Of a stretch of DNA of 64,000 nucleotides, positions 51,627 through 60,972 are shown piece after piece. The position numbers and the translations under genes were made by a program. Position 1 is the first letter of the stretch. Every line of letters begins with the position of its first letter. The notes under the pieces are model-generated. The model was given only the letters and a program-made list of their open reading frames with translations, had not been told where the DNA came from and searched no databases. The stretch comes from Fragum whitleyi (taxonomy: Eukaryota; Mollusca; Bivalvia; Cardiida; Cardiidae), in assembly GCA_948146395.1 (NCBI GenBank), contig OX411559.1:39860679-39924678 (forward strand). Reading direction: 5' to 3'.

Positions 51627-53753
51627 ATGTCTTTTGACTTAGAAAAATTTACGCACGAACCTTCCGTGGAGTTATTGAATTTGGGTAAAAAGCCTGATTT
51701 GCTCAATCTTGCCAAGCATTATGAATTAAAAGAAGTCAAGTCCTCATTGCGAAAGCATGAAATTAAGAATATTTTGGTTCAATATTTTGTTGATGAGGAC
51801 ATTTTTGATGAAAAGGCTCTGTCTCTCATTGTTGATGTTCCATCAGTTTCAAGCTCAAGAGATCTTGAACTGTTAAAACTTCAACAAAGGGAGAAGGAAT
51901 TGGAAATAGAAAGAGAGAGAGAAGAGCGGAAATTTCAAGAAAAGCAATTAGAAATTGAAATTGAAAGAGAAAGAGCACAAAGAGAAATTGAAGAAAAAGA
52001 AAGAGAAAGGCAATTTCAAAGGGAAAAGGAAGAAAGGGAAAGAGAGAGAGAAAGGGAAAAGGAAGAGCGAGAAAGAGAAGAGAGAGAAATAGAAAGAGAG
52101 AGGGAAAGAGAAGAAAGAGCATTTCAATTACGATTAAAAGAATTAGAAATACAAGATAGAGCAAATCAGCCCAGAGATATGTATAATGACCATTTTGATG
52201 TAACAAAACATTTTAGGCTTGTTCCTCAATTTCAAGAAAATGAAGTTGATACATATTTCGAACATTTTGAAAAAGTTGCAAATAACTTGAAATGGCCAAA
52301 GGAGCAATGGACCTTACTTCTCCAAAGTGTCTTAGTAGGAAAAGCTCGCAATATTTATTCGCAACTTAGAACAGAACAAAGCAATGATTATGATACTGTA
52401 AAAGAACTCATTCTCAAAGGTTATGAGCTGGTTCCAGAAGCATACAGACAACAATTTAGAAGTTGTAGAAAAGAATCTGGCCAGACTCACGTTGAATTTG
52501 CAAGAAACGAAGAAAAATTATTTGACAGGTGGTGCTATTCTAAGAAAATAGACCAAAATTATGATAATCTTAGACAACTTATATTAATTGAACAATTCAA
52601 AAATTGCATTCAATCTGACATTAAGTCACATTTAGATGAAAAAACTGTTGAAACTATACATGAAGCAGCTCGTTTAGCTGATGATTACTACCTTACACAC
52701 AAAAATTCTTTCGTTAATAAAGCAAAACCTGCTTCCTCACATCCCCAAAATAAATCTATGTCTGGTGATTCATCTAGCATGTCTAGTCAATCGAATTCAC
52801 CTAAACCAAAGTCTACTGGTGAAACCAATGTTCAAAATCCCTTATCTCGAGTACATTGTACTTTTTGTAAAAAACCAGGTCACCTTATTTCGGAATGTTT
52901 TAGATTAAAAAGGAAGAAGGAACTGAGTGCAGCCAAACCTACAGGGCTCACCAGCCTTCAGCCTAAATCACAGCCTTCTTTTGAGTTAAATTCAATTGTT
53001 AAGGCAGAACCAAATTCTGATTCCTGTATGGAGATTTTTGAACCGTTCATGTTGGATGGTTTTGTATCACTTTCAGGTGATATGTGCCCACCTACCCCTA
53101 TTAAAATTTTAAGAGACACAGGAGCTTCTCAATCTCTTATTTTAGCAGATGTTCTGCCTTTTTCTGAGAAGACTTCGTCTGGTACTAGTGTCCTTATTCA
53201 GGGTGTAGAGTGTGGTGTTATTAATGTTCCTCTTCATAAGGTTAATTTGTCCTCGGATTTGGTTACTGGTTCTGTGGTTGTTGGTGTTAAACATTCTTTA
53301 CCATTTAAAGGTGTACATTTATTGCTAGGCAATGACTTAGCTGGAGATAAGGTTGTTGTTAATCCTCTTGTAACTGACACACCTAATGTAGGTCAAACAG
53401 ATGATCCTATTTTGCAGGAAATACCTGATTTGTACCCTTCATGTGCAGTAACTCGGGGTATGGCTAAAAAAGCTTCCTTGAAAAATTCAAATGATATTGA
53501 CTTAACTGATACTTTTGTTGGTCAATATTTCAATGACGAGATTAAAAAGTCTTTTAATCTTAGTCTGCCTGATACTCAGACAGACTCGTCAAAATTTTGT
53601 CAGTCATCTCCAAGGTCAAATGACCAAGGTCATGAAACGCATTCAAAGTCAAAGTTAATCCAGGAACAGCAAAATGATCCTGAGATTTCAAAGTTAATTG
53701 ATAGGGCATTACCCGAAAAAGAAATGTCTCAGAATCCTGTTTGTTACTATTAA
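51627..53753 (+). CDS. Gag-protease polyprotein of Gmr1-like retrotransposon
   Basis: A 708-residue structural and protease ORF. The frame is open from 51366 inside the LTR, but the ATG at 51627 has a good context (GCTACCATGT) and lies after the primer-binding site, so I chose it. Residues ~75-178 are a very charged Glu/Arg-rich helix. A retrotransposon capsid region follows; from ~269 to ~357 it has a SCAN-like pattern (PEAYRQQFR, then LRQLILIEQF, then AARLADDY). A CCHC zinc knuckle has C411, C414, H419 and C424. An aspartic protease has its active site DTGA at D497. The ORF ends at TAA 53751-53753, in the same frame as the pol ORF 15 nt later. The exact N-terminus is inferred. Confidence 0.93.
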   Translation: MSFDLEKFTHEPSVELLNLGKKPDLLNLAKHYELKEVKSSLRKHEIKNILVQYFVDEDIFDEKALSLIVDVPSVSSSRDLELLKLQQREKELEIEREREERKFQEKQLEIEIERERAQREIEEKERERQFQREKEEREREREREKEEREREEREIEREREREERAFQLRLKELEIQDRANQPRDMYNDHFDVTKHFRLVPQFQENEVDTYFEHFEKVANNLKWPKEQWTLLLQSVLVGKARNIYSQLRTEQSNDYDTVKELILKGYELVPEAYRQQFRSCRKESGQTHVEFARNEEKLFDRWCYSKKIDQNYDNLRQLILIEQFKNCIQSDIKSHLDEKTVETIHEAARLADDYYLTHKNSFVNKAKPASSHPQNKSMSGDSSSMSSQSNSPKPKSTGETNVQNPLSRVHCTFCKKPGHLISECFRLKRKKELSAAKPTGLTSLQPKSQPSFELNSIVKAEPNSDSCMEIFEPFMLDGFVSLSGDMCPPTPIKILRDTGASQSLILADVLPFSEKTSSGTSVLIQGVECGVINVPLHKVNLSSDLVTGSVVVGVKHSLPFKGVHLLLGNDLAGDKVVVNPLVTDTPNVGQTDDPILQEIPDLYPSCAVTRGMAKKASLKNSNDIDLTDTFVGQYFNDEIKKSFNLSLPDTQTDSSKFCQSSPRSNDQGHETHSKSKLIQEQQNDPEISKLIDRALPEKEMSQNPVCYY

Positions 53754-53768
53754 AAGAATGGTATTCTG

Positions 53769-56444
53769 ATGAGAAAATGGCGACCATTTGATGTCCCAGC
53801 TGATGACGATTGGGCTGTTCATCACCAAATTGTTGTTCCAAAGTCATATCGCCATGAAATACTTAGTATAGCCCATGAAAGTCCAATGTCTGGTCATTTA
53901 GGTGTAAACAAGACTTATCACAAGATTATGACTCATTTCTTTTGGCCTGGACTTAAATCGGATGTTTCCAAATATTGTAAAAGTTGCCACACTTGTCAAA
54001 TGGTAGGGAAACCTAATCAAGTTATTCCAAAAGCAAGGTTACAACCCATTCCAGCTTTTGATGAACCTTTCAGTCGAATAATAATAGACTGCGTTGGTCC
54101 TTTACCAAAAACCAAGTCAGGTTCTGAATATTTGTTGACAATTATGTGTGCTTCTACCCGCTTCCCAGAAGCAATTCCTTTAAGGAACATTAAGGCAAAG
54201 TCAATTATTAAGGCTCTTGTCAAGTTCTTTACTTTTGTTGGCCTTCCAAAATCAGTTCAGTCTGATCAAGGATCAAACTTCATGTCAGGCATATTCCAAC
54301 AGGTTATGCATGAATTAGGTATCAAGCAATATCGGTCATCTGCTTATCACCCTGAAAGTCAAGGTGCTTTAGAAAGATTTCATCAGACCCTAAAGAATAT
54401 GATAAGGTCATATTGTTTTGATACTGATAAAAATTGGGATGAAGGTATTCATTTGCTATTATTTGCAGTCAGAGAATCTGTTCAAGAATCTCTTGGCTTT
54501 AGCCCCTTTGAGTTAGTTTTTGGTCATTCTGTTCGTGGGCCATTAACACTCTTAAAAGAGAAATTTCTTGCTGATGATGAAACACCCTTGAACTTGTTAC
54601 AGTATGTTTCTGACTTCAGAAATAAACTGTCTAGGGCATGTGAGGTTGCTAGGTCAAATCTTAAATCATCTCAGAGCAAAATGAAGGCAAGATATGACAA
54701 GCATAGTGTTGATAGGAAATTCGAACCAGGTGATAAAGTCCTTGCTCTTTTGCCAATACCTGGCCGACCCTTACAGGCAAGATATTATGGCCCGTATACT
54801 ATTGATAAGAAAACAAGTGATTTGAATTATATCATCAATACTCCCGGAAGGCGTAAAAATAAACAAATGTGTCATGTAAACATGTTAAAAAAGTATTTTG
54901 ACAGAGATAGCTCTATTTCAAAACCAGTTACAGTTGTAAACACTGTCCCACAACAATCAAATATGATTGAATCAGAAGTTAGTTCAGACTTTAGTGAAAA
55001 ATCTGTTCCTGGTCCACCTAAACTTGAGAACTCTGAAATACTTAAGAATCTTGACGACAAACTTTCACATTTGGAGCCATCTCAACGAGAAGAGCTGAAA
55101 CAGTTGATTAATGAATATAAACACTTATTTCCTGACATCCCCACAAGAACTGATAAAATATATCATGATGTCATTGTGGAAGATTCTCAACCAATAAAAC
55201 AACATCCTTATAGAATGAATCCAGTGAAACAAAAAGCCCTTCAAGATGAAGTGAATTACTTATTGGAGAATGACTTTATTGAACCCAGCCAAAGTAATTA
55301 CAGTTCACCATGTATATTAGTTCCAAAGCCAAATGGAACATACAGAATGTGTACTGACTATCGAAAAGTGAACTCTGTGACAAAAACTGACTCTTTTCCA
55401 ATTCCAAGAATTGATGACTGTATTGACAAAGTCGGTAATTCTAAATATGTCACCAAATTTGACCTTCTCAAAGGATTCTGGCAAGTTCCGCTCACTGATA
55501 GGGCTAAAGAAGTATCAGCATTTGCTACTCCAACTGGTCTGTACCAGTACAAAGTTATGCCGTTTGGGATGAAAAATTCTCCTGCGACGTTTCAGCGGCT
55601 TGTAAATATGGTTATAGCTGGCTTGGATGGCTGTGACGCATACATCGATGATGTCATCATCTATACAGATACATGGAGTGACCACCTTCAAAGAATCAAA
55701 CAATTCTTCGACCGTCTCAGTGAAGCAAAATTGACTGTTAATCTGGGAAAAACAGAATTTTGTCATGCTACTGTTACTTTTTTAGGACATCTTGTGGGAC
55801 AGGGTCAAGTTAAACCTTTAGAATCTAAGGTCAATGCTATCTCTGAGTTTCCAGTGCCTGCTACTAAAAAGCAACTGATGCGATTTCTTGGTATGGCTGG
55901 CTACTATAGAAAGTTTTGTAAGAATTTTTCTATAATAGCTGAACCTTTAACAAATTTATTAAAGAAAAATGTTAAGTTCAAATGGAATGATAACTGTCAA
56001 GTTGCCTTTGATCGCTTGAAAGCCATACTAAAGAGCACACCAGTTCTTTTAGCACCTGATTTTGACAAATGTTTTAAATTAGCTGTTGATGCAAGTGATG
56101 TGGGTATTGGTGCTGTTCTCTTGCAAGAAGACGATGATGGTATTGATCATCCCGTTTGTTATTTTTCTAAAAAATTAAACAAACATCAGAAAAACTACTC
56201 AACCATTGAAAAAGAATGTCTTGCTCTGATTTTGGCAATCCAACATTTTGAAGTTTATTTAACATCTGCAACTTCTCCTATAGTTGTTTTCAGTGATCAC
56301 AATCCCTTAAGTTTTCTTCACAAACTTAAGAGTAAGAACCAAAGATTATTGAGGTGGAGTTTGTCACTTCAAGAATTTGATCTTGATGTAAGACACATTA
56401 AAGGAAAAGACAATATTATACCAGATGCTCTGTCAAGAGTCTAA
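53769..56444 (+). CDS. Pol polyprotein: integrase, then reverse transcriptase and RNase H
   Basis: An 891-residue ORF from the ATG at 53769; the frame is open back to the TAA at 53751, so it may be expressed as an extension of Gag. Order of domains: integrase zinc finger (H36, H43, C73, C76), integrase core with D107, D166 and E202 (the last two spaced D-x35-E), a GPY/F-like module (RYYGPYTI), a linker, gypsy-type reverse transcriptase from ~475 with YIDD at 625-628, and RNase H with D774, E816 and D843. All catalytic residues I looked for are present. Integrase before RT is the reverse of ordinary Ty3/gypsy order. Conserved integrase-leader residues lie on both sides of the upstream stop, so that stop looks like a nonsense mutation or a read-through codon, not a natural domain boundary. 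Confidence 0.93.
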   Translation: MRKWRPFDVPADDDWAVHHQIVVPKSYRHEILSIAHESPMSGHLGVNKTYHKIMTHFFWPGLKSDVSKYCKSCHTCQMVGKPNQVIPKARLQPIPAFDEPFSRIIIDCVGPLPKTKSGSEYLLTIMCASTRFPEAIPLRNIKAKSIIKALVKFFTFVGLPKSVQSDQGSNFMSGIFQQVMHELGIKQYRSSAYHPESQGALERFHQTLKNMIRSYCFDTDKNWDEGIHLLLFAVRESVQESLGFSPFELVFGHSVRGPLTLLKEKFLADDETPLNLLQYVSDFRNKLSRACEVARSNLKSSQSKMKARYDKHSVDRKFEPGDKVLALLPIPGRPLQARYYGPYTIDKKTSDLNYIINTPGRRKNKQMCHVNMLKKYFDRDSSISKPVTVVNTVPQQSNMIESEVSSDFSEKSVPGPPKLENSEILKNLDDKLSHLEPSQREELKQLINEYKHLFPDIPTRTDKIYHDVIVEDSQPIKQHPYRMNPVKQKALQDEVNYLLENDFIEPSQSNYSSPCILVPKPNGTYRMCTDYRKVNSVTKTDSFPIPRIDDCIDKVGNSKYVTKFDLLKGFWQVPLTDRAKEVSAFATPTGLYQYKVMPFGMKNSPATFQRLVNMVIAGLDGCDAYIDDVIIYTDTWSDHLQRIKQFFDRLSEAKLTVNLGKTEFCHATVTFLGHLVGQGQVKPLESKVNAISEFPVPATKKQLMRFLGMAGYYRKFCKNFSIIAEPLTNLLKKNVKFKWNDNCQVAFDRLKAILKSTPVLLAPDFDKCFKLAVDASDVGIGAVLLQEDDDGIDHPVCYFSKKLNKHQKNYSTIEKECLALILAIQHFEVYLTSATSPIVVFSDHNPLSFLHKLKSKNQRLLRWSLSLQEFDLDVRHIKGKDNIIPDALSRV

Positions 56445-56709
56445 AATTTTGAATTGTCTTATCTTTAATATAAAATTGAATTTAACAGTACCATTTCACT
56501 ATATTTTTTGTTTATATGTATATATGTTTGTATATATATATCTCTTTTTCAATTCTTTTGATGAAAATTGTTTGTATTTTCATGCTAGATGTGCTGAAAT
56601 GTTTCAACAAATCATGATATTATTAATTATGTAAAGTATATTATCATTGTATATGCTAAAGATAATACAAAAAGAAAGATTTATTTCATAAACCTTTCTT
56701 TTTTCTTTC

Positions 56710-56720
56710 AAGGGGGAAAG
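56710..56720 (+). promoter_or_regulatory. Polypurine tract
   Basis: AAGGGGGAAAG directly abuts the 3' LTR, the expected site for priming plus-strand DNA. The 265 nt between the pol stop and this tract hold no ORF of note. Confidence 0.9.
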
Positions 56721-57262
56721 TGTTATGTATAAGCTATAAATAAACCTAATGGTATTTACCGTGTCTATTTTTAGACTGGGAATTTTCTTATCTCTTGATT
56801 CTGTTACGTAAATGTATGTAGAATTATGTAGATCTTTCTAGAAAGGCCTTTTGGAAGGTGATTCAGACTCTAGAGTATTCTTATGTTCTATACTATTCCA
56901 GATTGTTCTATAGTATTATATAAAGGGGTTCCTACAGCATTCTTGGTTCACTTGATTTAGACTTATGGTTTCATTTAGTAGTACTGTGTTAAACTAAAAG
57001 GGGATTTCTTGTTATCTTAAAAGTGTGTTTAAAAGCGTGTTTAATTTTAAATTCGGATATTATTGGACTTATTATTTGTGGACCAGGAACTTAATTAAAT
57101 TGGATCTAAAATTAAAACTTTAGGATTAAACATTCAAGGTATTGTAAATTGTTTTTGTATTAATTTCATATTGTCAATAATTCTGGTATTATTGTCAATA
57201 AATATTGTTAATTGTAAAGTTTGTTGCTGGCTTCTTTGTTCGTGTTACATTGGCACGTAACA
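56721..57262 (+). repeat. 3' LTR
   Basis: 542 bp, same length and, as far as I can read, same sequence as the 5' LTR. It is followed by the ACTC target duplication at 57263-57266. Confidence 0.97.
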
Positions 57263-57266
57263 ACTC

Positions 57267-58110
57267 TAATTAAAAATTCTTTTTTTGAAAAATTCTCATG
57301 TTTCCAGATTTTAATCTTGAAAACCATTGGCTGGAGTTAAAATAAGCTTCGTTGAGACTGGACATTGATCTTATTTAAGAATACTAGAATCGCCAAAGAA
57401 ATCGACAGTTGAATATGGGAAGATATGATGTCAATTTTTCGGACCTCGAACCTTTCGACCTGTCGACTTTTCTGCATGTGGTCATTAAGCCTACTAGATG
57501 CCGTTGACTAGTAAGTCGGGTCGCCAACGATAGTGGCTGATTCCAAAATGAAGTAAACATGTCAGAAAAGAATATAAAACTCTGTGTCTGTGATGTAAAA
57601 AATGGAAACCTGAGCCAACCAGATGATTAGACCTAGCCCGGTCCATTCACAGGGCATTGCATCAAATGAATGAATTGGATGCAGGGATCATTTTTGGGCA
57701 AGATTTGTGTAAATTCTCTCATTTTTTTGCCAGAAATCTCATTCAATTTGGCTAGAAGAGAGAAAAATCTCACAGTTAAATATATTTTCAACAAAGGATT
57801 GATTCAATTTACCATTGAAACTCAATATTTCTCATATTTTCTGACTGAATGAGATTTTTCGCACATGAAATTCTGAGCCAGAATTATCCCTGTGGATGTC
57901 AACTTATCAGAAATTTGTCATCAATTTCAACTATTCTACATTAAGTCATCAGTGATGCCTCACCAAAGCAAACAGAGTGTTTATGTGACAGTAGCTTAAG
58001 CAAAAGAGGAACATACACTTTCTATCGTGGATATATTTGTCACTATTTATCACATTAGTCAATATTTCAAAAATTAAAAGTAAAATGCATGTCTATATAA
58101 GCAACGTTTG
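57267..58110. other. Stretch with no recognised feature
   Basis: AT-rich, no exon-like conserved peptide on either strand, no clear repeat. It is presumably SMCHD1 upstream intron or intergenic. Confidence 0.4.
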
Positions 58111-58119
58111 AAATAAAAT

Positions 58120-58235
58120 AAGGTCCGGTTTGTCTGATTTGGGGCCGGTTTGACTATTTTTGGGGGCGGGTATGACCGTATTGGGGCCTATTTGACCAAC
58201 GGACTGGTTTGACGAGGAGCCGGTTTGACTGGTTC
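58120..58235. repeat. GGGGCCGGTTTGAC minisatellite, forward
   Basis: Four to five degenerate units such as TTGGGGCCGGTTTGACTATT and GAGGAGCCGGTTTGACTG. The inverted counterpart is at 62537-62660. Confidence 0.8.
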
Positions 58236-58584
58236 CCTATCTATCTACTGCCTTTTTCCCCTTTCGGGTATTACTGGCAAGTGTGTGTCTGTGCTGAATG
58301 AAAACTGTTAGTCATTGGTTAGGGTGCTAGATACATTTATTTCAGATTGTGACAAAAAGCTGGGTGAACTGGGGCTGGCTACTAAGTGCCAATTTATTAA
58401 CACCTTGATGACATTTGGGCTTGAACCACTAACTTCCAGGTCAAGAACCAAGTTCCTTTAACACAATGACACTGAGTGAGATACACTGTTTTATCCAAAG
58501 TGAATGCTAGAATAATCTCTCACATAATTTACCTCAAATATTTTACATCTCGACTAAAAGTGATCAATCTTTGCTGTTTGTGAC

Positions 58585-58710
58585 TCATAATATTTCATAA
58601 TGTTAACCTAGTTTCCAAATGAAATCATTAGGAAACCTTGGTTTAACTTGTTAAAGTTCATGCTTCCTGAAATGTTGCGGAACTTTTATGAGTCCACTAT
58701 CTAAATAGGG
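58585..58710. mobile_element. Palindromic TTAA-ended MITE, degraded copy
   Basis: Contains ATTAGGAAACCTTGGTTTAA and TTGCGGAACTTTTATGAGTC CACTATCTAAA; the left end is worn. Confidence 0.6.
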
Positions 58711-59680
58711 TTCCTTGTGTAAAGTCTGAGCAGAATCATAATAAAAGGGCATCACGGAAAAGTCTGAGGCAGAGCGATGTTTGGCGTATTTTGTAATGGC
58801 AGAGGGTTTCGGATATATTCGGGATATTCCGATTAAAAATCTTAAGATATCTTCAAAATCTTAATCTATAAAACGCACCTCTTTGCTTGATCATTATTTT
58901 TTTTTCAAATGCATTTTTTCAACTATTGATTGAATTTATCATTGGACAAGAGACAAAATTGACAAGTTTAATTGTACTTAGCTACTGTTGTTTCACCCTG
59001 AAATTGAATTTTATCTGTAACAAATTAATCAAATGAAAAAGTTTGAGTTTAGTTTAAACTCTGAGACTTCACTTCCTGCTATTCACAATATGACTTTATA
59101 GTAGGGTAGAATGACTCATTGATATGGAAAGGAAGGTGCTACTTAAGAGAATAAAGAATCAGATAGGCAGTTATTAAAAACAGTTTATGTATTAATTGAA
59201 CAGGTCATATACAGATTTTTTTAGGGATTTTTGTTTGGTATGTCTTGTTTATAGAATTAAATAAATGTAATTACACTCTATTATGCTTTTTGTAAATATT
59301 TTGTCCAATAAAAGGTTCAAATCCTTTTGTTTTGAACATTTCTACAACAAGAAATACATGTGCTGATCCTGAATTTTTAGTGAAGTAGTTGCTACAGCCT
59401 TAGTTGTTGTCTTGCATGACCTTTGACATTTTGTGATATCTATGGTATTCCTAAAGGTATTGAATTGGAACTTGTCTCATATTTTCTCTAACCAAAAAAC
59501 CAACTCTACTGCCAAGATGTATAAATCTAGATGCATATTTTGCAAATTGTGCCCCTGTTTTGACAATTTTTTTCACCAACAGCCAAGCATAGGCACCCAC
59601 ATGTGGTGCTTTTGTTTTCCATGAGAGCAGCACAAACATAGTTGTCTATTAATCAATTTATCAGTTGGTGAGCAAAATGT

Positions 59681-59845
59681 TTAAGGTAGTGGACTTGTAA
59701 AAGATCTGCAATGTCTCGGAAGTAATGATCTTTAACAATGTTAACCGAGGTTTCCTAATGATTTTCATTAGGAAACCTTGGTTAACATTGTGAAAGATTA
59801 TGAGTTCCGAAATGCTGCGGAACTATTACGGTTCCACTACCTTAA
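59681..59845. mobile_element. Palindromic TTAA-ended MITE, copy 3
   Basis: TTAAGGTAGTGGACTTGTAA to TTACGGTTCCACTACCTTAA, 165 bp; GTTTCCTAATGATTTTCATT AGGAAAC marks the apex, almost a perfect fold-back. Confidence 0.9.
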
Positions 59846-60212
59846 GCTAAACCTCAAATGAGGTAGCATTTTGGTCACCCACTGATGATATATTTGTATA
59901 AATGTATTTCAATGTAATTTTTTTTGTCCTGAAATCCCCCCACTGGATCCGCACATGGGAAATAGCTCATCAATGCGAATGGCCATTTACCCTTCTTATG
60001 CTAAGTATAAATCCAGGCTAAATTACACTAGCTTTAAAGCAAAGTGCTGAATGTCTCTGAAAGAAAAATCATTCAACAAATTTTGTCTTGAAAATTCAGT
60101 CTCAACACAGTTCTTGGTCAAAAAGATGGTGTAGACTAAGACATATGTTCAGGATGATCCTTGTCTATATCTCCTGTCAAAATGGGAATTTCGAGGTTCA
60201 GATTGAATTGGA

Positions 60213-60374
60213 TTAAGGTAGTACACCCGTGATAGATACACGACATTTTGAAAGTAATGAACTGTAACAGTGTTAACTCAGGTTTCCTAATGATTTTAAT
60301 TATGAAACCTCTGTAAACATTGTGAAAGATCATGAGTTCGGATATGTGGAGGAACTATTAAGGGTCCACTACCT
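60213..60374. mobile_element. Palindromic TTAA-ended MITE, copy 4
   Basis: TTAAGGTAGTACACCCGTGA to TTAAGGGTCCACTACCT. It lies 73 bp from the TRIM-like element. Confidence 0.8.
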
Positions 60375-60447
60375 CTATACAAATCATGGCCATATTTTTA
60401 ATTTAGCATGTGTTGTAAGTGACTCAAGGATATGTGAAATATATTGT

Positions 60448-60592
60448 TGTACCCCGCAAATAAATATTCGACTCCATCGGGATTTGAACCCGGGACCTTT
60501 ACATCCCAAAGCAAGTGCTCTACCACGTCGCTAAAAAAGCTAGCTTGTATGGCAAGGCAGTACAAACACTCCTTATACTCAACCCGGCTACA
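60448..60592 (-). repeat. TRIM 3' LTR (minus strand)
   Basis: Same 145-bp unit as the other LTR, about 94-95 percent identical by eye. Its box B reads GGTTCAAATCC, one base off the consensus, so this copy is probably the weaker Pol III promoter. Confidence 0.7.
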
Positions 60593-60686
60593 TACACCCC
60601 CTCGACAATTAAGATTCTTCCACGAATCTTCACAATTCAACATCATCAACTACCTAATCACATAACCACCACCTCATGTGGGTTGT

Positions 60687-60702
60687 CCCCCGGTGGGCGC
60701 CA
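60687..60702 (-). promoter_or_regulatory. TRIM primer-binding site
   Basis: On the minus strand TGGCGCCCACCGGGGG follows the LTR after 2 nt. TGG at the start pairs with the CCA end of a tRNA; I have not assigned the tRNA species. Confidence 0.6.
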
Positions 60703-60704
60703 AA

Positions 60705-60849
60705 TGTAACCCGCAAATAAATATTCGACTCCATCGGGATTCGAACCCGGGCACTTTACATCCCAAAGCAAGTGCTCTACCACGTCGCTATAAAAGCTAG
60801 CTTGTACGGCAAGGCAGTACAAACACCCCTTATACCCAACCCGGCTACA
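60705..60849 (-). repeat. TRIM 5' LTR (minus strand) with tRNA-like Pol III promoter
   Basis: On the minus strand the tRNA-like part contains TAGCGACGTGG (box A, 10 of 11 to consensus) and GGTTCGAATCC (perfect box B), about 40 nt apart. A possible TATA-like GTATAAG lies near the LTR start. Confidence 0.7.
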
Positions 60850-60972
60850 TTGTCATCACAACTATATAGGCGGATGTATTTGGGTAACAGCTGTGGTAGT
60901 GTATCCGACACCCATTCATTTTCTCCTAGAGCCAACGTCCTTTCCTACAAGTTGTTCCCCCGAATGGGTTGA

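Larger units (their letters stand above)
50882..57262 (+). mobile_element. Full-length LTR retrotransposon, Ty3/gypsy Gmr1-like, 6381 bp
   Basis: Two 542-bp LTRs (TG...CA) that I read as identical flank a primer-binding site, a gag-protease ORF, an integrase-RT-RNase H ORF and a polypurine tract. ACTC is duplicated at 50878-50881 and 57263-57266, marking the insertion (AACTC if the terminal A is counted). Enzyme sequences are Ty3/gypsy type, but integrase precedes reverse transcriptase as in Ty1/copia, which together with a SCAN-like capsid is the mark of Gmr1-like elements. No envelope ORF is present. It sits antisense to SMCHD1, in the intron upstream of its first visible exon. Identical LTRs mean a very recent insertion. 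A single in-frame TAA at 53751 separates the two ORFs. Confidence 0.95.
60448..60849 (-). mobile_element. TRIM-like miniature LTR element with tRNA-like sequence in its LTRs, 402 bp
   Basis: Two 145-bp direct repeats (60448-60592 and 60705-60849) bound a 112-bp interior. On the minus strand each repeat starts TGTAGCC and ends in TACA. The interior begins 2 nt after the first LTR with TGGCGCCCACCGGGGGAC, a good primer-binding site, and ends in a G-rich stretch next to the second LTR. TTGT is duplicated at 60444-60447 and 60850-60853. There is no coding capacity. Each LTR contains a tRNA-like segment with Pol III box A and box B. The LTRs differ at about 8 positions, so this is an older insertion than the gypsy element. 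Alternative: two tandem tRNA-SINE copies, but the TSD, the shared lengths and the primer site favour a TRIM. Confidence 0.75.

Noticed and set aside
50878..57266. Retrotransposon disrupting SMCHD1
   Set aside because: It lies outside all visible exons and antisense in an intron; no exon is cut. Effects on expression cannot be judged from sequence.
60475..60541. Two tRNA genes at ~60475-60541 and ~60731-60797 on minus
   Set aside because: Box A/B are present, but the cloverleaf is poor and both copies sit at the same place in direct repeats of a mobile element.
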